From positions 1,804,047 to 1,868,046 of the forward strand of contig OZ025210.1 of assembly GCA_964019055.1 (NCBI GenBank): a stretch of 64,000 nt of DNA. The letters run 5' to 3'. The notes beneath the pieces were generated by a model. It saw only the letters and a program-made list of their open reading frames with translations. It did no database searches and was not told where the DNA came from. Positions 22,101 to 34,992 of this stretch are shown in pieces (the first letter of the stretch is position 1; the number at the start of each line of letters is the position of its first letter). The stretch is from Anthopleura xanthogrammica (Eukaryota > Cnidaria > Anthozoa > Actiniaria > Actiniidae). A program made the position numbers and the translations under genes.

Positions 22101-25100
22101 AGAGAGAAACGGAAGAGTGAGTCTGCTGCCAGCTCTGATGAACCTGTTGTTCGACGCACTGAAGAAGGGCGTTCCCGCAAATCACGTGATACTGCGGAGT
22201 ACTACCCTTCCCCTGACGAACAAGAGGACAATCGAAAAGTACGCTCCAAGGTTGTTGGGCATGCTCGAAGACCCCCTTCAAATGAGAGACAACGGGCAGA
22301 GGAAGGAAGGTCTGAGGGTAGAGCTGGAAGGAGGGAAGCTGAAGAAAGGGTTAGCTCACGCGGTCCTCGAACACCGTCCCCTCCAGGACACGTGAAGAGG
22401 GAAGATGAAAGGTATTACTACGATGACGCAGCAGAGGAACCTAAAAGAAAACGACCCACTCGTACTCGTAGCCCAACTCGTGAACCAGCTCGTGAAGATG
22501 GTGGGTATAGAAAAGACGGTACAGAGAGGGACCGTGGAAGACACGAGGATCCTCACGGAAGAGGAGGCCCTCGTACCCCACCAAACGATGAGACCCACTT
22601 TAGTTCACCTCCAAACCAAGCTGAAGCTACCCGCAGTAATCGATTCTCCGAACGTGAGAAGGATTTACCGCGACGCGAACGAGACATGAGTAGAGAAAGG
22701 GGGCCGCTTAATGAACAAGGAGATCAGAGGTACCCTGATAGAGGAGGGCGTGGTCATCCTGACGGTGACTTCGACAGACGAAGACCTCGAGACGAAGACG
22801 TCTCAAGAAGTCGGAGACCTCCTCCTAGAGCTGACGATTACCCAAGAGGCCGACCTCAAGAAGACGATATTCCGAAACACCGAGGACGTGACGAAGACTA
22901 CCCGAAAGAAACCCGAGATGAGGAATTCCCGCGGCAAGGAAGGGAAAGGCGAGAAGATGACTATCAAAAACCGAAGTACCGAGATGACAGACCCGAAGAG
23001 TACCCTCCGAAATCCCGCGCGCGAGGTGAACGAGACGAAGGAGAATTCCCACACGGTAGAGGGCGGGATGACCGTGGGGATGAGGGTAGGGGACGCCCAC
23101 CGCCACGAGATGTACACCGAAGACCCCACGATGAAGTGGAGGGCAATGAGCGGGATATGCGCGATGAACGAGGAAGAGGAAGGACAGACGGTTATGTAGA
23201 CAGGTAAGAAAAATAAGGCATTTTAAGTACAGACGTTTCCCATTTCAGACCATTTATTTATTTATTTCCCATTCATTCATTTTTCAATTTAGTCGTAGTC
23301 GAGAAAGACCGGATGACAGGGGACGAGACCCACGCTTTGCTGGAACTAACACACCAGAACATTACCGCCGCCCGTCACCGTCACAAGGACCTCCTAGAGG
23401 GAGGTCTCCCCCTCATCGCTATGACGACCGGCGCCGAGTCGATGATGGCTACCGTGGCGGACCTGGAGGTAGAGATGTAGCTGTTGGAAGAGGACGTGGG
23501 TATGACAGAGGAAGAGGAGAGTACTCATCTCCTTATGATAGCAGAGGTAGGCCAGGGGATACACGTAGAAGAACACCACCTCCTGGTCCGAGGTCGTCCT
23601 TTCAAGATAGGGACAGAGGCCCACCACGAGGCAGGGATATGCCTACAGGAAGAGGTAACGTCTAGTAACATGAATTATTTTGGCAGTTTTCTCTCTCGTA
23701 CATGATTTCTATCTCTCTGTGTTCTTTTGTCTGTCTGTCTGTCTAACTTTCTGTCTGTTGTTCTGTCTGTCTGTCTTTCTGTCCGTCCGCTAAAAAATCT
23801 ATCTTCTATTTCATCCCTGTGTGACCACTTTATTTGTTCGTTTATCTATCCGTTAGCTTCATTTTTGATTATCTTTCCGTGTGTCCTCTCCTCCTTGGTT
23901 CATCGTCTGTCTTTTCATTTGTCTACCATGTAGTTCAGTACTTAACTATTTATTTATCTATTTGTTTTCATGTTTATTTCTGCTTAATTTCCAAGGTAGA
24001 GGATACGTGGACAAAGGAAGACCGCCAAACGACAGGTTCCGCGACACAGGTGCACCCTGGGAACGCCGCACAGATCGTGACTTCCGAGACCACCGGAAAC
24101 CTTTCGAGGAACCCGGTATCCGGGACAGACACTCGCGGGACTCTTCCCCGCCTCAACAAGGCTTTCGGGATCAGAGGCCCTGGGAAGATAGGGACAGAAG
24201 AGGGAGCCCCCCACGAGGTGGTAACATCCCTCCACAAGAGCGTCGACCTCCTTACGATGCAGAACATGAAGTCAGAGGAAGACCAGAACCTCGGGAACGA
24301 CGCTCGTTAGAACGTGGAGCAGAAGGTTGGGAATACGAGGAAGATGTTAACCAACGGTAAGCCGGCTAGCCATTGACTTTGTTGCTTTCTTTCTTTCTTT
24401 TCATCCCATTTTTTTCATTCTCTTCCTGTTCTCCAGAATGAACCTCAACCAGCAGATATAAAGTTTTTTCTTCCATTCATTTATTCCCTTGTTTTTGCTT
24501 TCCCTTTTAGCAAGCGTCCTCGTCCCGTCACCGCAGTATCCTCCAGACCAGGTTCACCGTTCGAGCCCAAGAAACTACGAGAGCAGTCGCCTGCAGACTT
24601 CGATGCGGAACCTTCTTTAGCTGACATCCCCGCAGCCCCAGAAGAACCTATACGAACGAAGAAATCAACCGTCATCACCAAGAAGATCAAGAAAAAGAAG
24701 TTGGGAAAGAAAGAGGGGAAGGCAGCCAAGGTGGGGGTGACGGGCGACGGAAGTATAGATCCCCTCGCTGGTGGCGCTGGTGTCGAAGAAGGGAAGATTG
24801 TCAAACTGGAGAAAAAACAGAAGAAAGAAAAGAAAATGAAAGAGAAAGGAATGAAGAAGAAAAAGAAGGTTGTTGGAGTGGCTGTGGGAGAGGCGGTCAC
24901 CACGACAGCAGTAGTGGAAGAGCCTGACATGATTAAACAAGGAGCACCAGACACAACAACACCAACATCAGTAGCACCAAAATTAGGAAAGAAGAGGAAA
25001 CAAGCTGTTGCTTTGGAGGGAGAACAACCAATGGAAAAAGACGCGGAGAAACCCAAAAAGAAAAAGAAAAAGAAATATCAACCTGAAGTTGTAGTTCAAC

Positions 25101-26868
25101 CTTGGGCCGACTTGGAGGAGGAAGAGGAAGTGACGACGGAGGAGAAAAAAGTAAAAGATGACAAGGAAACCAAAGAAGATGATCAAGATAAGGAGGATAA
25201 ACTATTAACAACAGAAAAAAGTGCAGATGAAATGTTCAGTGATTGGAGTGATGGTGACAGTCCTTTAGGTGAGGATAATTGGTTCGATGAGAATGATCAG
25301 AGATCTCCCTCCACGCAGAAGACAGACGACACTCCCTCTGCAGTAGCAGCCCCTACAAAGCCTTCTCCATCATCAGAAGACAGAGGTCCTTCGTTCGATG
25401 ACGTGTATGACCCTATAAGTGATGATGAGTTCGAGGCGATGTACACGCAGAGCGACGAGGAGGAGGAGAAGAAAGAGAAGAAGGACGCTAACAAGGGTTT
25501 AGGTATTGAGGATGTGGATTGGAGCTCCTTGGGATTATCGCAACAACCAGAGAAAGGTATTGCCACATTTTTGTTCGCTTCAATAGAAAATCCATTCTAG
25601 ATATCGTTGTTTGATAGAAAACCCTTTCAAGATATTGCATTATTCTTGAAATATAGACTCCTTTCGCGTGACGTCAAAGCAGCTCAATTTGGAGGACAAA
25701 AGAAATGAATTTCAATCTCCTGAGAATTGGAACCTATTGTTTTGTCATGAGCTGAGCTGCATTCCGACGTGCTGCAAGGGGTCTATACCAATATCAACGT
25801 TTTAAAGATAGAATTTCCCACGCAAAATATAGTATTATATCGAGGATGGAAAGGAGATTTAAAGCCTTTTTACATGTGTACCCTATAGCCTCGATTTAGT
25901 GGCTTGGAGTTGACTTCTCCCTCCTCTCCCAGGTGTAAAGCAATGTAGCTATTCATCTTGAATCTTACCCTTCTTTTTCTTCTTCTTCTTTACAGAGAAA
26001 GAACCTGGATCACATTTAGAAAAATTCACCCCAGGTCACGTGTTCTATCGTATTGGAATATCCCCAAATCTAGCTGGTCAGCGGTTGACACAACTCGTAC
26101 AAGAAGCATGCGCGAACATTAAAAGTGATACAACCATCAAACAAGAGACTGGAAATGAACTTTCTATTCCCGAGGAGGGACCTAAAGGTATTGGTGCTTT
26201 TGTAGCCGCCACAGCGGCAAAAAGACGAGATCGTGAAGCATTACTGGGTAATCTTGGGCCATGCCGACGTGCTTTGTGCGCGCGCAGGGATCTGTCGATG
26301 AGAAAACAGCTTGGAAGATCTTCGAAGGTAAATAATATATACGATAGTAATCATCATCACTATCATCAGTTGCTTGTGTTGATGAAGGCTTAATCATTTG
26401 TAATAGAAGCCTGTGATGAACAAAAATATATTGCACAACAAAAAACCAGAAGCAACAATACCATGAAAAACAGCAGCAACGTACAACAACAACAACAACA
26501 ACAACAAAACCAACAGCAGCAATAGCAGCAACAGCAACAACAACAACAGCAACAACAACAGCAACAACAACAGCAGCAACAACAATAGCAGCAACAACAG
26601 CAGCAACAACAACAACAACAACGAAACTGTAACAATGCAAACATCTCTGACAACAGTTATGATTAAGATTTTCTTTTCTTCTTTTTCTCTATAGTTTGGC
26701 AAAGTAGCTCTGTTTGCTGCGTCACAGGCTACCCCAGTAGGACCCCCAGTGGATAACGAACTGTTCCAGATGAGTGTTGCGCTCTACAAAAAGGACTCGA
26801 CAAGCACTGACCTCAGCACTAGGGTTATCCCTTCTAAAGTCGGTTCGATTCTACTAACACAGGCCTAG
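19124..26868 (+). CDS. ZC3H13: Zinc finger CCCH protein 13, m6A writer complex component, 9 exons
   Basis: Exons: 19124-19285, 19631-19754, 20643-20825, 21283-23203, 23293-23654, 23996-24356, 24511-25556, 25996-26327, 26695-26868; 1554 aa (human about 1,670). The N-terminus has the family motif RRSVFERLGP and one CCCH finger (C67, C76, C82, H86; CRNWLRDGRC, CKFLHGP). The middle is a long charged region rich in Arg/Asp/Glu/Lys/Pro with no fold. The C-terminus carries the conserved block EKFTPGHVFYRIGIS, LLGNLGPCRRALCARRD, VDNELFQMSVALYK, plus VDWSSLGL. ZC3H13 (fly Flacc/Xio) is nuclear and links WTAP/Virilizer to METTL3-METTL14. The start is the ATG at 19124. Exon 2 can use donor GTAAGA at 19755 (in frame, chosen) or GTAGGT at 19798 (out of frame with exon 3). 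Confidence 0.92.
20190..20492. mobile_element. Palindromic element interrupted by a 188-bp insertion
   Basis: Outer arms AAAAAAGTTATAACT and AGTTATAACTTTTTT, with inner arms ATGTTAGCCCTTC / GAAGGACTAACGTC. A second element (20283-20470, CAAGGGTGGATCC to GGATCCGCGCTTG) has inserted in the right arm, flanked by ACAGT on both sides. All of it lies in ZC3H13 intron 2. Confidence 0.7.
20905..21190 (+). mobile_element. SINE 3' part with tandem tail units
   Basis: Central block TTCTCTGGTTTTTCTCC, then three diverged copies of a tail unit (GATCTGTGAGTTAGCC, CTTTGATCAGCCCAGAG). The same tail units occur in reverse at 51905-52060. It lies in ZC3H13 intron 3. Confidence 0.65.
23730..23800. repeat. TCTG tetranucleotide microsatellite
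   Basis: Interrupted (TCTG)n / (CTGT)n in ZC3H13 intron 5. Confidence 0.7.
25655..25790 (-). mobile_element. Repeat with GACGTCA core, copy 1
   Basis: Carries CGTGACGTCAAAG, AATTTGGAGGACAAAA, TCAATCTCCTGAGAATTGG and TTGTTTTGTC. It is the reverse of the copies at 40870-40962 and 49172-49276. It lies in ZC3H13 intron 7. Confidence 0.65.
26485..26635. repeat. CAA/CAG trinucleotide repeat
   Basis: Mixed CAACAACAG-type tract in the last intron of ZC3H13. Long Cys- and Leu-rich frames on the minus strand come from the repeat. Confidence 0.9.
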
Positions 26869-26911
26869 ATGATGAGATCATTAGATATATTATATCATAT
26901 CAAATTCTTAA

Positions 26912-27164
26912 GGCCGATTTTAACGATACAACTTTTGATTACAGTTGTCGTATGCAATCTACTTACGCCACGTTTACAAGACGAATTGCGTCGTGTAAAT
27001 CAACCATACAAATTGCTACAACTTTTTTCTTGTCGTACACAACAGTTATAAGCAAGTAGTAGGGTTGATTTACACGAAGCAATTCGTGTTGTTTAAGCGT
27101 AGCCTTAAGCAGATTGCATGCGACAGTTGTACAGTAAGTAAAAGTTGTGCCGTGTAAATAGACC
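26912..27164. mobile_element. Inverted-repeat element (MITE-like), 253 bp
   Basis: The arms share ACAGTTGTCGTATGCAATCT / AGATTGCATGCGACAGTTGT and ACGAATTGCGTCGTGTAAAT / ATTTACACGAAGCAATTCGT. The right end abuts or overlaps the next element at 27157. Confidence 0.7.
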
Positions 27165-27334
27165 ATTTTCGAGATGCGCGAGCGCTTTCAAAAATATTGC
27201 AGGCGCAGACATGATCTCGAGGCATTTTCGGGCAGAGTTAATAGCGCGCGTGATCTTTCCCGAAAATGCCTCTTTTTCATGTCTGCGCCTGCGATATTTT
27301 TGAAAGCGCTCACGCATCTCGAAAATAACCTATT
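27157..27334. mobile_element. MITE-like palindromic element, copy 2
   Basis: Ends AATAGACCATTTTCGAGATG and CATCTCGAAAATAACCTATT. The inner arms contain GCAGGCGCAGACATGA / TCATGTCTGCGCCTGC, shared with the element at 49-203. No transposase frame is present. Confidence 0.75.
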
Positions 27335-27894
27335 CGCCTTAACACGCGCTCAAGAACCCGTTATCTTGACACAGGAAGCCCAGTTGGGTTCACGACATTA
27401 AAGTATCCGACATTTTATTTTTAAGTTCCCGACAACTTCAGCAAAAGATTTCGTGTCTAATACTATCTATGCTGTATTATTACTGCCAAACGAACGACAA
27501 AATGTGTATATTTAAAATTCTTTATTAATATCAAAAATAATCAAAGTACTGATAAATCTACTGAACTATAGTATGGCGCTGCAGGGTAATGTATTGAATA
27601 ATGAAAGGTTGTTATACCATGCTAGCAGAGACTCCTTTTTACCTCCTCTTTTCTCTTGTCCATGGAGAAGGTAAAAGGAGACTTCTCGCAGGGTAAGGTT
27701 GCTAGAGAACGAACGAATGATCCAAAATATTCAACGCGTCCTAAACACCTCCAGGGCAATCAGTCAGGCTCGCGGACAAGAAAGCCACCTATCTCTTTAG
27801 GTTGGATTTTGGTGATTGGTTATGACGTTCTCATATCTTATTACTATTATTGTTTCGAAATTCGGTTTGCGCAAAGTAACGACGAAATTCTTAA

Positions 27895-27900
27895 TTTATT
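27895..27900 (-). promoter_or_regulatory. Candidate polyadenylation signal of the ZP gene
   Basis: AATAAA on the minus strand, 140 nt after the ZP gene's stop codon. Confidence 0.45.
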
Positions 27901-28039
27901 TAGGAATTAGAATTCTTGGGCTTCTATTTTCGTTTATGATTTGCGGGCTTCGTTTAACTTGCACAGGACACTACAAATCTCAATCAACGGATTGTTCTCT
28001 GGTCAGCGTTATCCTTCTATCAGAACAGCCGCGCGCATA

Positions 28040-30997
28040 TCAAATGCGTTGTTTGTGGCGTCTTCGTTTCTTTTGGTTGCGCCTATCCCACAGGTAGACC
28101 GACAATACGGGTCCAATAACCAGTAGTAAAGATAGGTACAAGCATGCCAGGAGGAGTGCAGGGGAGGAGATTCTCTCTTCTCTTGATTCAACTGCCTGTG
28201 CTAATACCGTTGAGTTTACGCCTGATAAACAAAGAAACAAGTTTGTAAGTTATTTGTATAGAGTAGGTTCTGATAACGAAATCCAGCTTTGATTAGGATA
28301 TCTATTAGGATAAGCACTTGATGTAAATAGAGAACGTGTTTATATCAACTTCTCTTTCATGGCTATTCGACTGACATTGAAAAACATTGGGAACAAGTGA
28401 AAATGCGGATGGCCATATTTGGGAATTCGTCTTTAAAAGAAGACTGGTAATGAACTTTTGAGCTCAAGCGCATGCGCGCGCATAAAAACCGCTGGACTTC
28501 TTGATTGTAGAACTTCACTAGTTATTCCGCCCTTCCCGGCCCTTGAAATCTAACACAGCTAGTAAAACTCACCATTCTTGATAGTCTGAGGCGCGTGCCG
28601 TACGTCATATTTTTCAAACCATGTCAAATCACGTTTTGGAATACTTGGCTTTGCAGTCCATTCCCTCTCCAGCAATAATGACACAGGTTTCCCATTCCAT
28701 TTAGCTGAAGAACACTGTTCACGACAATTACAACCGTGTTTGTTTTTGGAGATGTAGTTGGATACCGAGTCTTGATTGTTGCTGCTGCCATTGTCGTGTT
28801 TTAAGCCGAATGTGTTGTTGTTCTCGCGGCTGACAATACCCAGGAGCCCTTGGTCTTTCACCTCCCTCTTTCTCCGTAGATTTCTATCACGACTAGAATA
28901 AGACGTACCGTTGTTCACTTTAGATCCATTAACGCAGCTTCCCCCACAACCAGCTCTCGTTTGGTTAACTTTTCCATTTGCTTCAGGTAATCCTTTCTGT
29001 TCACAGTTGCAATGAGTTGAGTTCCTGCTGAGTTCCTTGGAATCTGGCCCTTCCTTTGATTCCTGGCTGTCACTAGCGTTACCATGGTGATTGTCGCCAT
29101 GTTTACCATTGCAATCTTTCTTTACATTGTTTGTTATTACGTCTTGGGTTTTTCTTTCATGGTAGCCATTCACAGTGCAGAATGCTTTCAGTTTGGTGTT
29201 TAGATTCATCGACGTTAGGAGGATTGAAGCATTGAACCTGAAGGTTATGCGCTGAGGAGACGTGAACAGCATTCTTGTAGTCATCTTGTTTTCCTGTCTA
29301 GAATTGAGAAACGTCTTCCATGAATCAAAGAGCGAGTATGTCTAGTTTGCCTTCTTTTAGCAATGGCTTTATTACCTATACACCTGGTACAAGATCTTGT
29401 CACGTGACTCTACGATCCTCGCGCTTATTACTTGTCACATGACTTGTCACCAGTCTTGCGCACTGGTCACATGACTCGTATATACGGCCATTCTCGTACC
29501 AGGAGCCTTCTCAGCTTTCTAACGAAAAATACTATGATTTGGCTAGTGAGTAGGGTCTGGGAACGAGAATGGACTCGTAACCAGTCCTACTTCGTAATGA
29601 TACATAATAAATGTACTTCGCAACAAATTAGGAATTAGTTAGGATAATAAATGACTATTCCATTTACAAGACTTTTTTCCTGCCCAACACTGCGGTATTC
29701 TCCCCTCACGGTAATCTGTCTCGTTTACTCACCCATTCTCTATCAATGACAGGACTTTATCCTCGAAGAATAACCCACAGAACTTGACAAACAAGCAAAC
29801 CCTCACGTCCTTCTGGTTTGGGATGATTCGTAAGTCAAAGATCAAATCTCGAGGCTTCGGTAGTTCAAACCTGACGGCCTCTCCGGGCGGGACAGGGCGG
29901 GACAGTTTTGAATCTCGGTACAAGTTCAACTCTGCTGTTATTTTAACTGTTGAACAGAAATATTTGATTGATGATGATTGATCAATATTTGATGAAAAAG
30001 ATTTGCAGCACTCAGACCGCACTACGGATATATGCGGGGATCTGTGTGTGTGTGGGGGGGGGGGGGTTGTGTGTGGGGGGGGGGGGGGGGGGAGGAGTGA
30101 GAAACTGATGTACACAGGCTACTTCTGGTTGTTGGATATGGACTTACTTGAGTCATGCCATTTTTCCTCGTTGCCTGAGCCAGTATGGTGTTTGTTGTTA
30201 TAAAAACACCTAACTTCAATACTCGGGCTAACTCCTTGAACGACGTTATCAAAAGCATAATAACCATGAATTTCCACCAGGTGCGTCTTACATCCATATA
30301 AGGGAGCCTTGAAGGTCACGTGGGTCGAGTTCTTGGATGGCTTGCACCATGGATTTCGTAGGTACAACGCAGACATGTTGACACCAGGAAAGGACTCGCG
30401 GAGAAGGGATATCTGGATGTAGGTTGGGAAACATGACGTTGATACGCCAATCGTGTTTGATCCTAAATCCATCAATCAAGAAAAAGATGGTTGATTAGAA
30501 TTTCTTATTTAGGATTTCTCACAAGGAGCCCGAGTAAACTGGATATAGATTTTCAAGTTTGCAAAGTGATGGGAAACTAGAGTAAATTAATGAAAGCTTC
30601 CGGCCATTAATCTTCTCAAATAAGATAAATTAATGAATCGTCTTTGTTATGCGAGGGTAGCTAGTGGCTAACCACCTGTGACCCTTTGATCAAATTGAAA
30701 TGTGGAAGTTGATTTTTGCGGAAGTCAAACTTCTTATATGACTTGTGGAAATATTTACATTAGCACAATAGCTCATTTCTCATGCATTGCACGTGAAATT
30801 GCAGTTGCCTCATGGGAGATGATAAAATATATGCATACGACACGAATAGCTGAAGCCAACTCACTGCGCAAGGAACGGTTCTCCACAAGTTATAGTTTAC
30901 CAAACCTTTCAAAGACTGTTTTATCGTTACCTGAGGCATTCACCGGCTTTACAATCCAGATACTTAACATCACTACGGTAAGAAATTCTGTTATCAT
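28040..30997 (-). CDS. Zona pellucida (ZP)-domain transmembrane protein, 5 exons
   Basis: Exons on the minus strand: 30997-30931, 30462-30148, 29946-29733, 29297-28573, 28221-28040; 500 aa. A signal peptide (MITEFLTVVMLSIWIV, about residues 1-21) is followed directly by ZP-N with four cysteines (TSCFPTY, NPWCKPS, LYGCKTH, EVRCFYN). ZP-C follows (DLIFDLRIIPN, VRVCLFVKFCG, ITFRFNASILL). A basic furin-type site, LRRKR, ends at residue 343. After it come a Cys-containing stretch, a transmembrane helix (about 461-484) and a short basic tail ending the protein. ZP proteins are secreted or membrane-released and polymerise into extracellular coats after cleavage. A long Asn/His/Ser/Gly-rich segment between ZP-C and the cleavage site is unusual. 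No other domain precedes ZP. Which ZP subfamily it belongs to cannot be told from sequence alone. Confidence 0.85.
30040..30096. repeat. G-rich low-complexity tract
   Basis: Runs of G with interspersed T in ZP gene intron 2 (plus-strand reading). Confidence 0.9.
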
Positions 30998-31275
30998 CTT
31001 GAAGAGTTTTCAAAATCAGACATTTTGAATCCTGGCTGGATTAGAATGGAGAGGAATATAAAGAAAGCGATTGAAGTTCACACCAGTTAGCGTAGCTCAC
31101 AGTCTACTGATTAATACAATAGAAAGAAATTCTCGGACTTCATTAGCGGTAGTTGTTGGAATTCAAAATATTCATTCACGCGTTCACCTGATTGTGAGGC
31201 TTTAGTATACGAAAGTGATGGGCATATGATAGTATTTGGTAATGTATAATATGTAGTAAACAAACAAAGAAAAAA

Positions 31276-31440
<165 letters not shown>

Positions 31441-33586
31441 AGAAAGAACTTAAAATTAAACAAAGAAATACAGAAGGAAAAAAGACAAGACAAAAAAGGA
31501 AGGAAGAAAGGAAAACAAAAAAAAGACAGATTCTAAAGCACTGGCACATTTTTGTCGGTTGAGCCCGCGCTTTTGACTAAACCGCTGACCTTTCACTGTT
31601 TTTGTAATGAAGGGAGGGGAGGGTGATCCTCACCAATACAGGGCGTCAAATCAGCAACACTTTAACTGATTTTACCTTAACACGTAAGACGCATAGCAAT
31701 ACATTCATTTAGATTATGTTAAAATGGCTCAAAAATATAAATTCTCTTCATAAAAATTTCACCTGTAGTTACCACAGTAGCCCAAGTAGTGCCAATTTCT
31801 TATTGCTAATTTATCTTAAAATAATTATTGTCTTCCCTTTCGGCATATCGTGGTGATGAAATCTGAGATAAACATTATTTGTAAAAGTTGAGTTTAGTAG
31901 CGATTTTGATGTCTATGCTGGATAAAGTACTCAATATTTCATCAAGTCTTTCTATTCAACACAAAATAGTAAACTCAAAAAGAGGATTTTCCAAGAAAAG
32001 CTTTTTTTCAAAAAAAAAAATTCTTGCTTGTTTTTTTATTGGTGTGAGTCACGTGACAGGCCCATTTTTTATCAATTAGCAGAACAGTGTGTTATAACGA
32101 CTCTTTAAGACCCATTCTGACGATGTTTACCGATGTATATCAAGAGAGGTACCCTGGTAAGAAATAATAAAAAGTCATCTATTATTAACTATTCTCACTC
32201 ATCTTCTATTCTCTAGGTTCAAAATTTATTGTCTGTACATTTTAAATTTGCTCCAACTGATGAACGTAGGAGAAACACTTTGAAGTTGTCTTCGAAGCCT
32301 TCAGGCAAACTGCGTAGAAACTTCAATGGTTGAATGGAAAAGGTAATACTCTAAGGAAAGTTTTTATTCGAGTGATTTCTAGAATTAACGGCGCCTATTT
32401 TTGATTTTTAGGAAAATAAATATGTATCGTTACATTTTAACACTTATTGAATTCATTTTTTTTTCTTTCTCAATATAGCTCTCATACAATAATGTATCTC
32501 TTAAAAAAATTCATAAAGTCTACAAATTCTAAATTTATTTTTTAAGGACAGGAAAAGTGGCAACACTTTTCGTCGTTCAAAGCAGAACTCTTTGTTCATT
32601 GATGTACTGACCCCGGTACTGACGTATATTTGTCAAGCTTTTTCCTATTTTATTTGAATCAACATTGAGTCAACTCTAACGCCACGTCGTCTTATTAAGA
32701 TTCATAATTTTTTTTTCAGTTTTAAGCAGTTTTCTCTGGATACATCCTGCACCAGATTTTGTAAAATACACCTGACAATTATTTAAGATACTTAATTGAA
32801 GTGGAATTATATTTTTCAAATATTCAAGATTTTCGGGCGCCTTGGTGGCAAGTGAAGTGCTATCGCCAACAAAGCAATATACTTTAATTAAGTTTAATAA
32901 ACAAGTTCTATCATCTAGAAATAATATCGGTTTGAATCGTTCTAGATTCTTGAAGAAAATAAATCAGCAAAGATACTATAGGTAAAAAGCATATTTTTAT
33001 GAAAATTCTTTTTTTATATTTAATCAGTCAACGTACTGAAGGCTTCAATACTTTGATGTTTCATATACTCCGTTTAGATCAGAATAATAATATTTCTGAC
33101 TTAAGTCAACAATTTTAGGGAAGAACTATACAGTTAAAACTTACTATGGAAAAAAAGTGTTCAAAAAAAGATTAGGTGAAAAAATAATTAGGGTAAAAAA
33201 TTTTGAAGAAAATCTTTATAGCTGAAGTACATAGTGGTTGTACGATACGTGACTATTTTAATCAGTTAATTAACGTACTTACGGGTGATACTAAAAAAAG
33301 ATTGTTGTGGAAATTGAGTTAGCAGTTGAGAGAGGATACTCAAGTTGAGTTTGTTATGCTTAATAACTGACAGGTGAAAAGAGATACTAAATTCTCATCT
33401 ATCTCATCCATCCATTCAAATTGTCCTAACCATTCCAATACGATGGCGCGTGAATCACTAATCTCATCTTACAGGCCAAGACTTTTGCCAACGACTGTTT
33501 CTCCTCTATTCTATCTCAACTATACATCCATCCCATGCATTCTGGATTATCCAATTCCATCCAAAACGATGGCGTGTGGTCTTTCC

Positions 33587-33660
33587 AATCATCCATCCAT
33601 CCATCCATCCATCCATCTATCCATCCATCATCCATCCCATCCCATCATCCCATCCCATTT
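33587..33660. repeat. (ATCC)n tetranucleotide repeat
   Basis: Short ATCC array with CCATC variants upstream of the K2P gene. Confidence 0.85.
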
Positions 33661-33710
33661 CATTTATCAGTTTCCTTTATTATTTTTCCCCCGCAAGCAT
33701 TGTCTTAATC

Positions 33711-33919
33711 AAGAGAGTATGAAGTAAGAGAGCACATCTCCCATACATAGGTCTATCCCCATGAAAATTATTTGAAAATCCATTTTTAGCAGCGCGCGCA
33801 GACTGAACTGAATCAGGAATCCCATGATAAAATATTTTAGTCTGCGCGCGGAGCTAAAATAGATTTTCAAATAATTATCATAGGGCACGGAGATGTACTC
33901 TCTTACTTCATACTCTCTT
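33711..33919. mobile_element. Inverted-repeat element (MITE-like), 209 bp
   Basis: Ends AAGAGAGTATGAAGTAAGAG and its complement CTCTTACTTCATACTCTCTT. The inner arms share ATTTGAAAATCCATTTTTAGC / GCTAAAATAGATTTTCAAAT and GCGCGCAGACT / AGTCTGCGCGC. The whole unit is nearly a perfect palindrome. Confidence 0.75.
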
Positions 33920-34992
33920 GTTTTAATTTTCCCTTGAGACCCTTACAAAACACAGGAAGCGCAATTCAATATAGAGAGAAAGTTTAATCTTCCAACCCCC
34001 CTCCCTCTCGCAATGTTGCATGGACGAGTGGTTCAGAGCTGCCATTCGTTAGATGCGGCAACATTGAATCGGGGAGAGGGGTTGTGATGCCTAGCATTAA
34101 TTTTAAAGTATAAATTCAGGCAAATACTTCTATGATATTATAGTTTATTCACAAGGGTCTCATTATTTTATTCGCCGATTGTTGCTTTGGGGTAAAACAC
34201 TCTGATATTCACCCTCTCTTTGTCTCTGATTCCCCCGCCGTGATTTCTTCCTCACAGAATGAATTCAAATCTGAAGAAGTCAATAGTGTTTCCCTTCATG
34301 TGTTCAAAAACAACAATTTTTTTTTGATCTTAATTCTTACCATTTGCAAGAAATACAAATGGGTTGCTAACGAAATGTTTTAAACTTTTTTTATTTATTG
34401 AAACTCTGAAACAAAATTAAGATTTTTACCGGTTGTAATGTATTTGTATGGCTGTATAACCCACATATGCCTTTGTTTATATTTCTTTTTTGTCTTAATA
34501 GATTTGGGAAGAACGAAAGACATGATTCGATAAACAGCTGTGATTTTCCAAAAGAATTAACGCGTCTATAACCATCACACACCTACATTAACAAACATAA
34601 TGATTGGAGAACATATTGGACCTTTCTTCACAGTCTAATTATATTTAATATCAAAAGTGTTTGAATTTGAGTCAATCTTATCTGGCTCGTTGGGTACGGA
34701 CAATTGCTCGGGGCTGTGGTTGACGCTGTTTGGATCTTGATTTGCTGAATTAACAAGGACTCTGCTTGAGCACTGTAATAACCTATTCAACTGTGAAACC
34801 ACTCAAAATAATTAAATCGCGTAACATACGCGTCACAGAACTTATACTCGTGTGTATCACTGATTTCTACATAAGAAATGAATAGTTGGACCAACTCCTT
34901 CTACATCCATGCTAAACCTTTGAAAATACTGCAAGATTCTTGAGTTCACTTGTTGTACAATTTTGCACGAAGAAAACTGAGTAGCGGCAATT

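Larger units (their letters stand above)
26869..28039. other. Convergent intergenic region between ZC3H13 and the ZP gene
   Basis: Contains two adjacent inverted-repeat elements (26912-27164 and 27157-27334) and the 3' UTRs of the flanking genes. No further gene is supported. Confidence 0.6.

Noticed and set aside
22030..23199. Several long frames on both strands over ZC3H13 exon 4
   Set aside because: They are shadow frames of the purine-rich coding exon. Only the frame continuous with exons 3 and 5 matches ZC3H13.
26390..26702. Cys-rich and Leu-rich frames on the minus strand
   Set aside because: They arise from the CAA/CAG tract in the last ZC3H13 intron.
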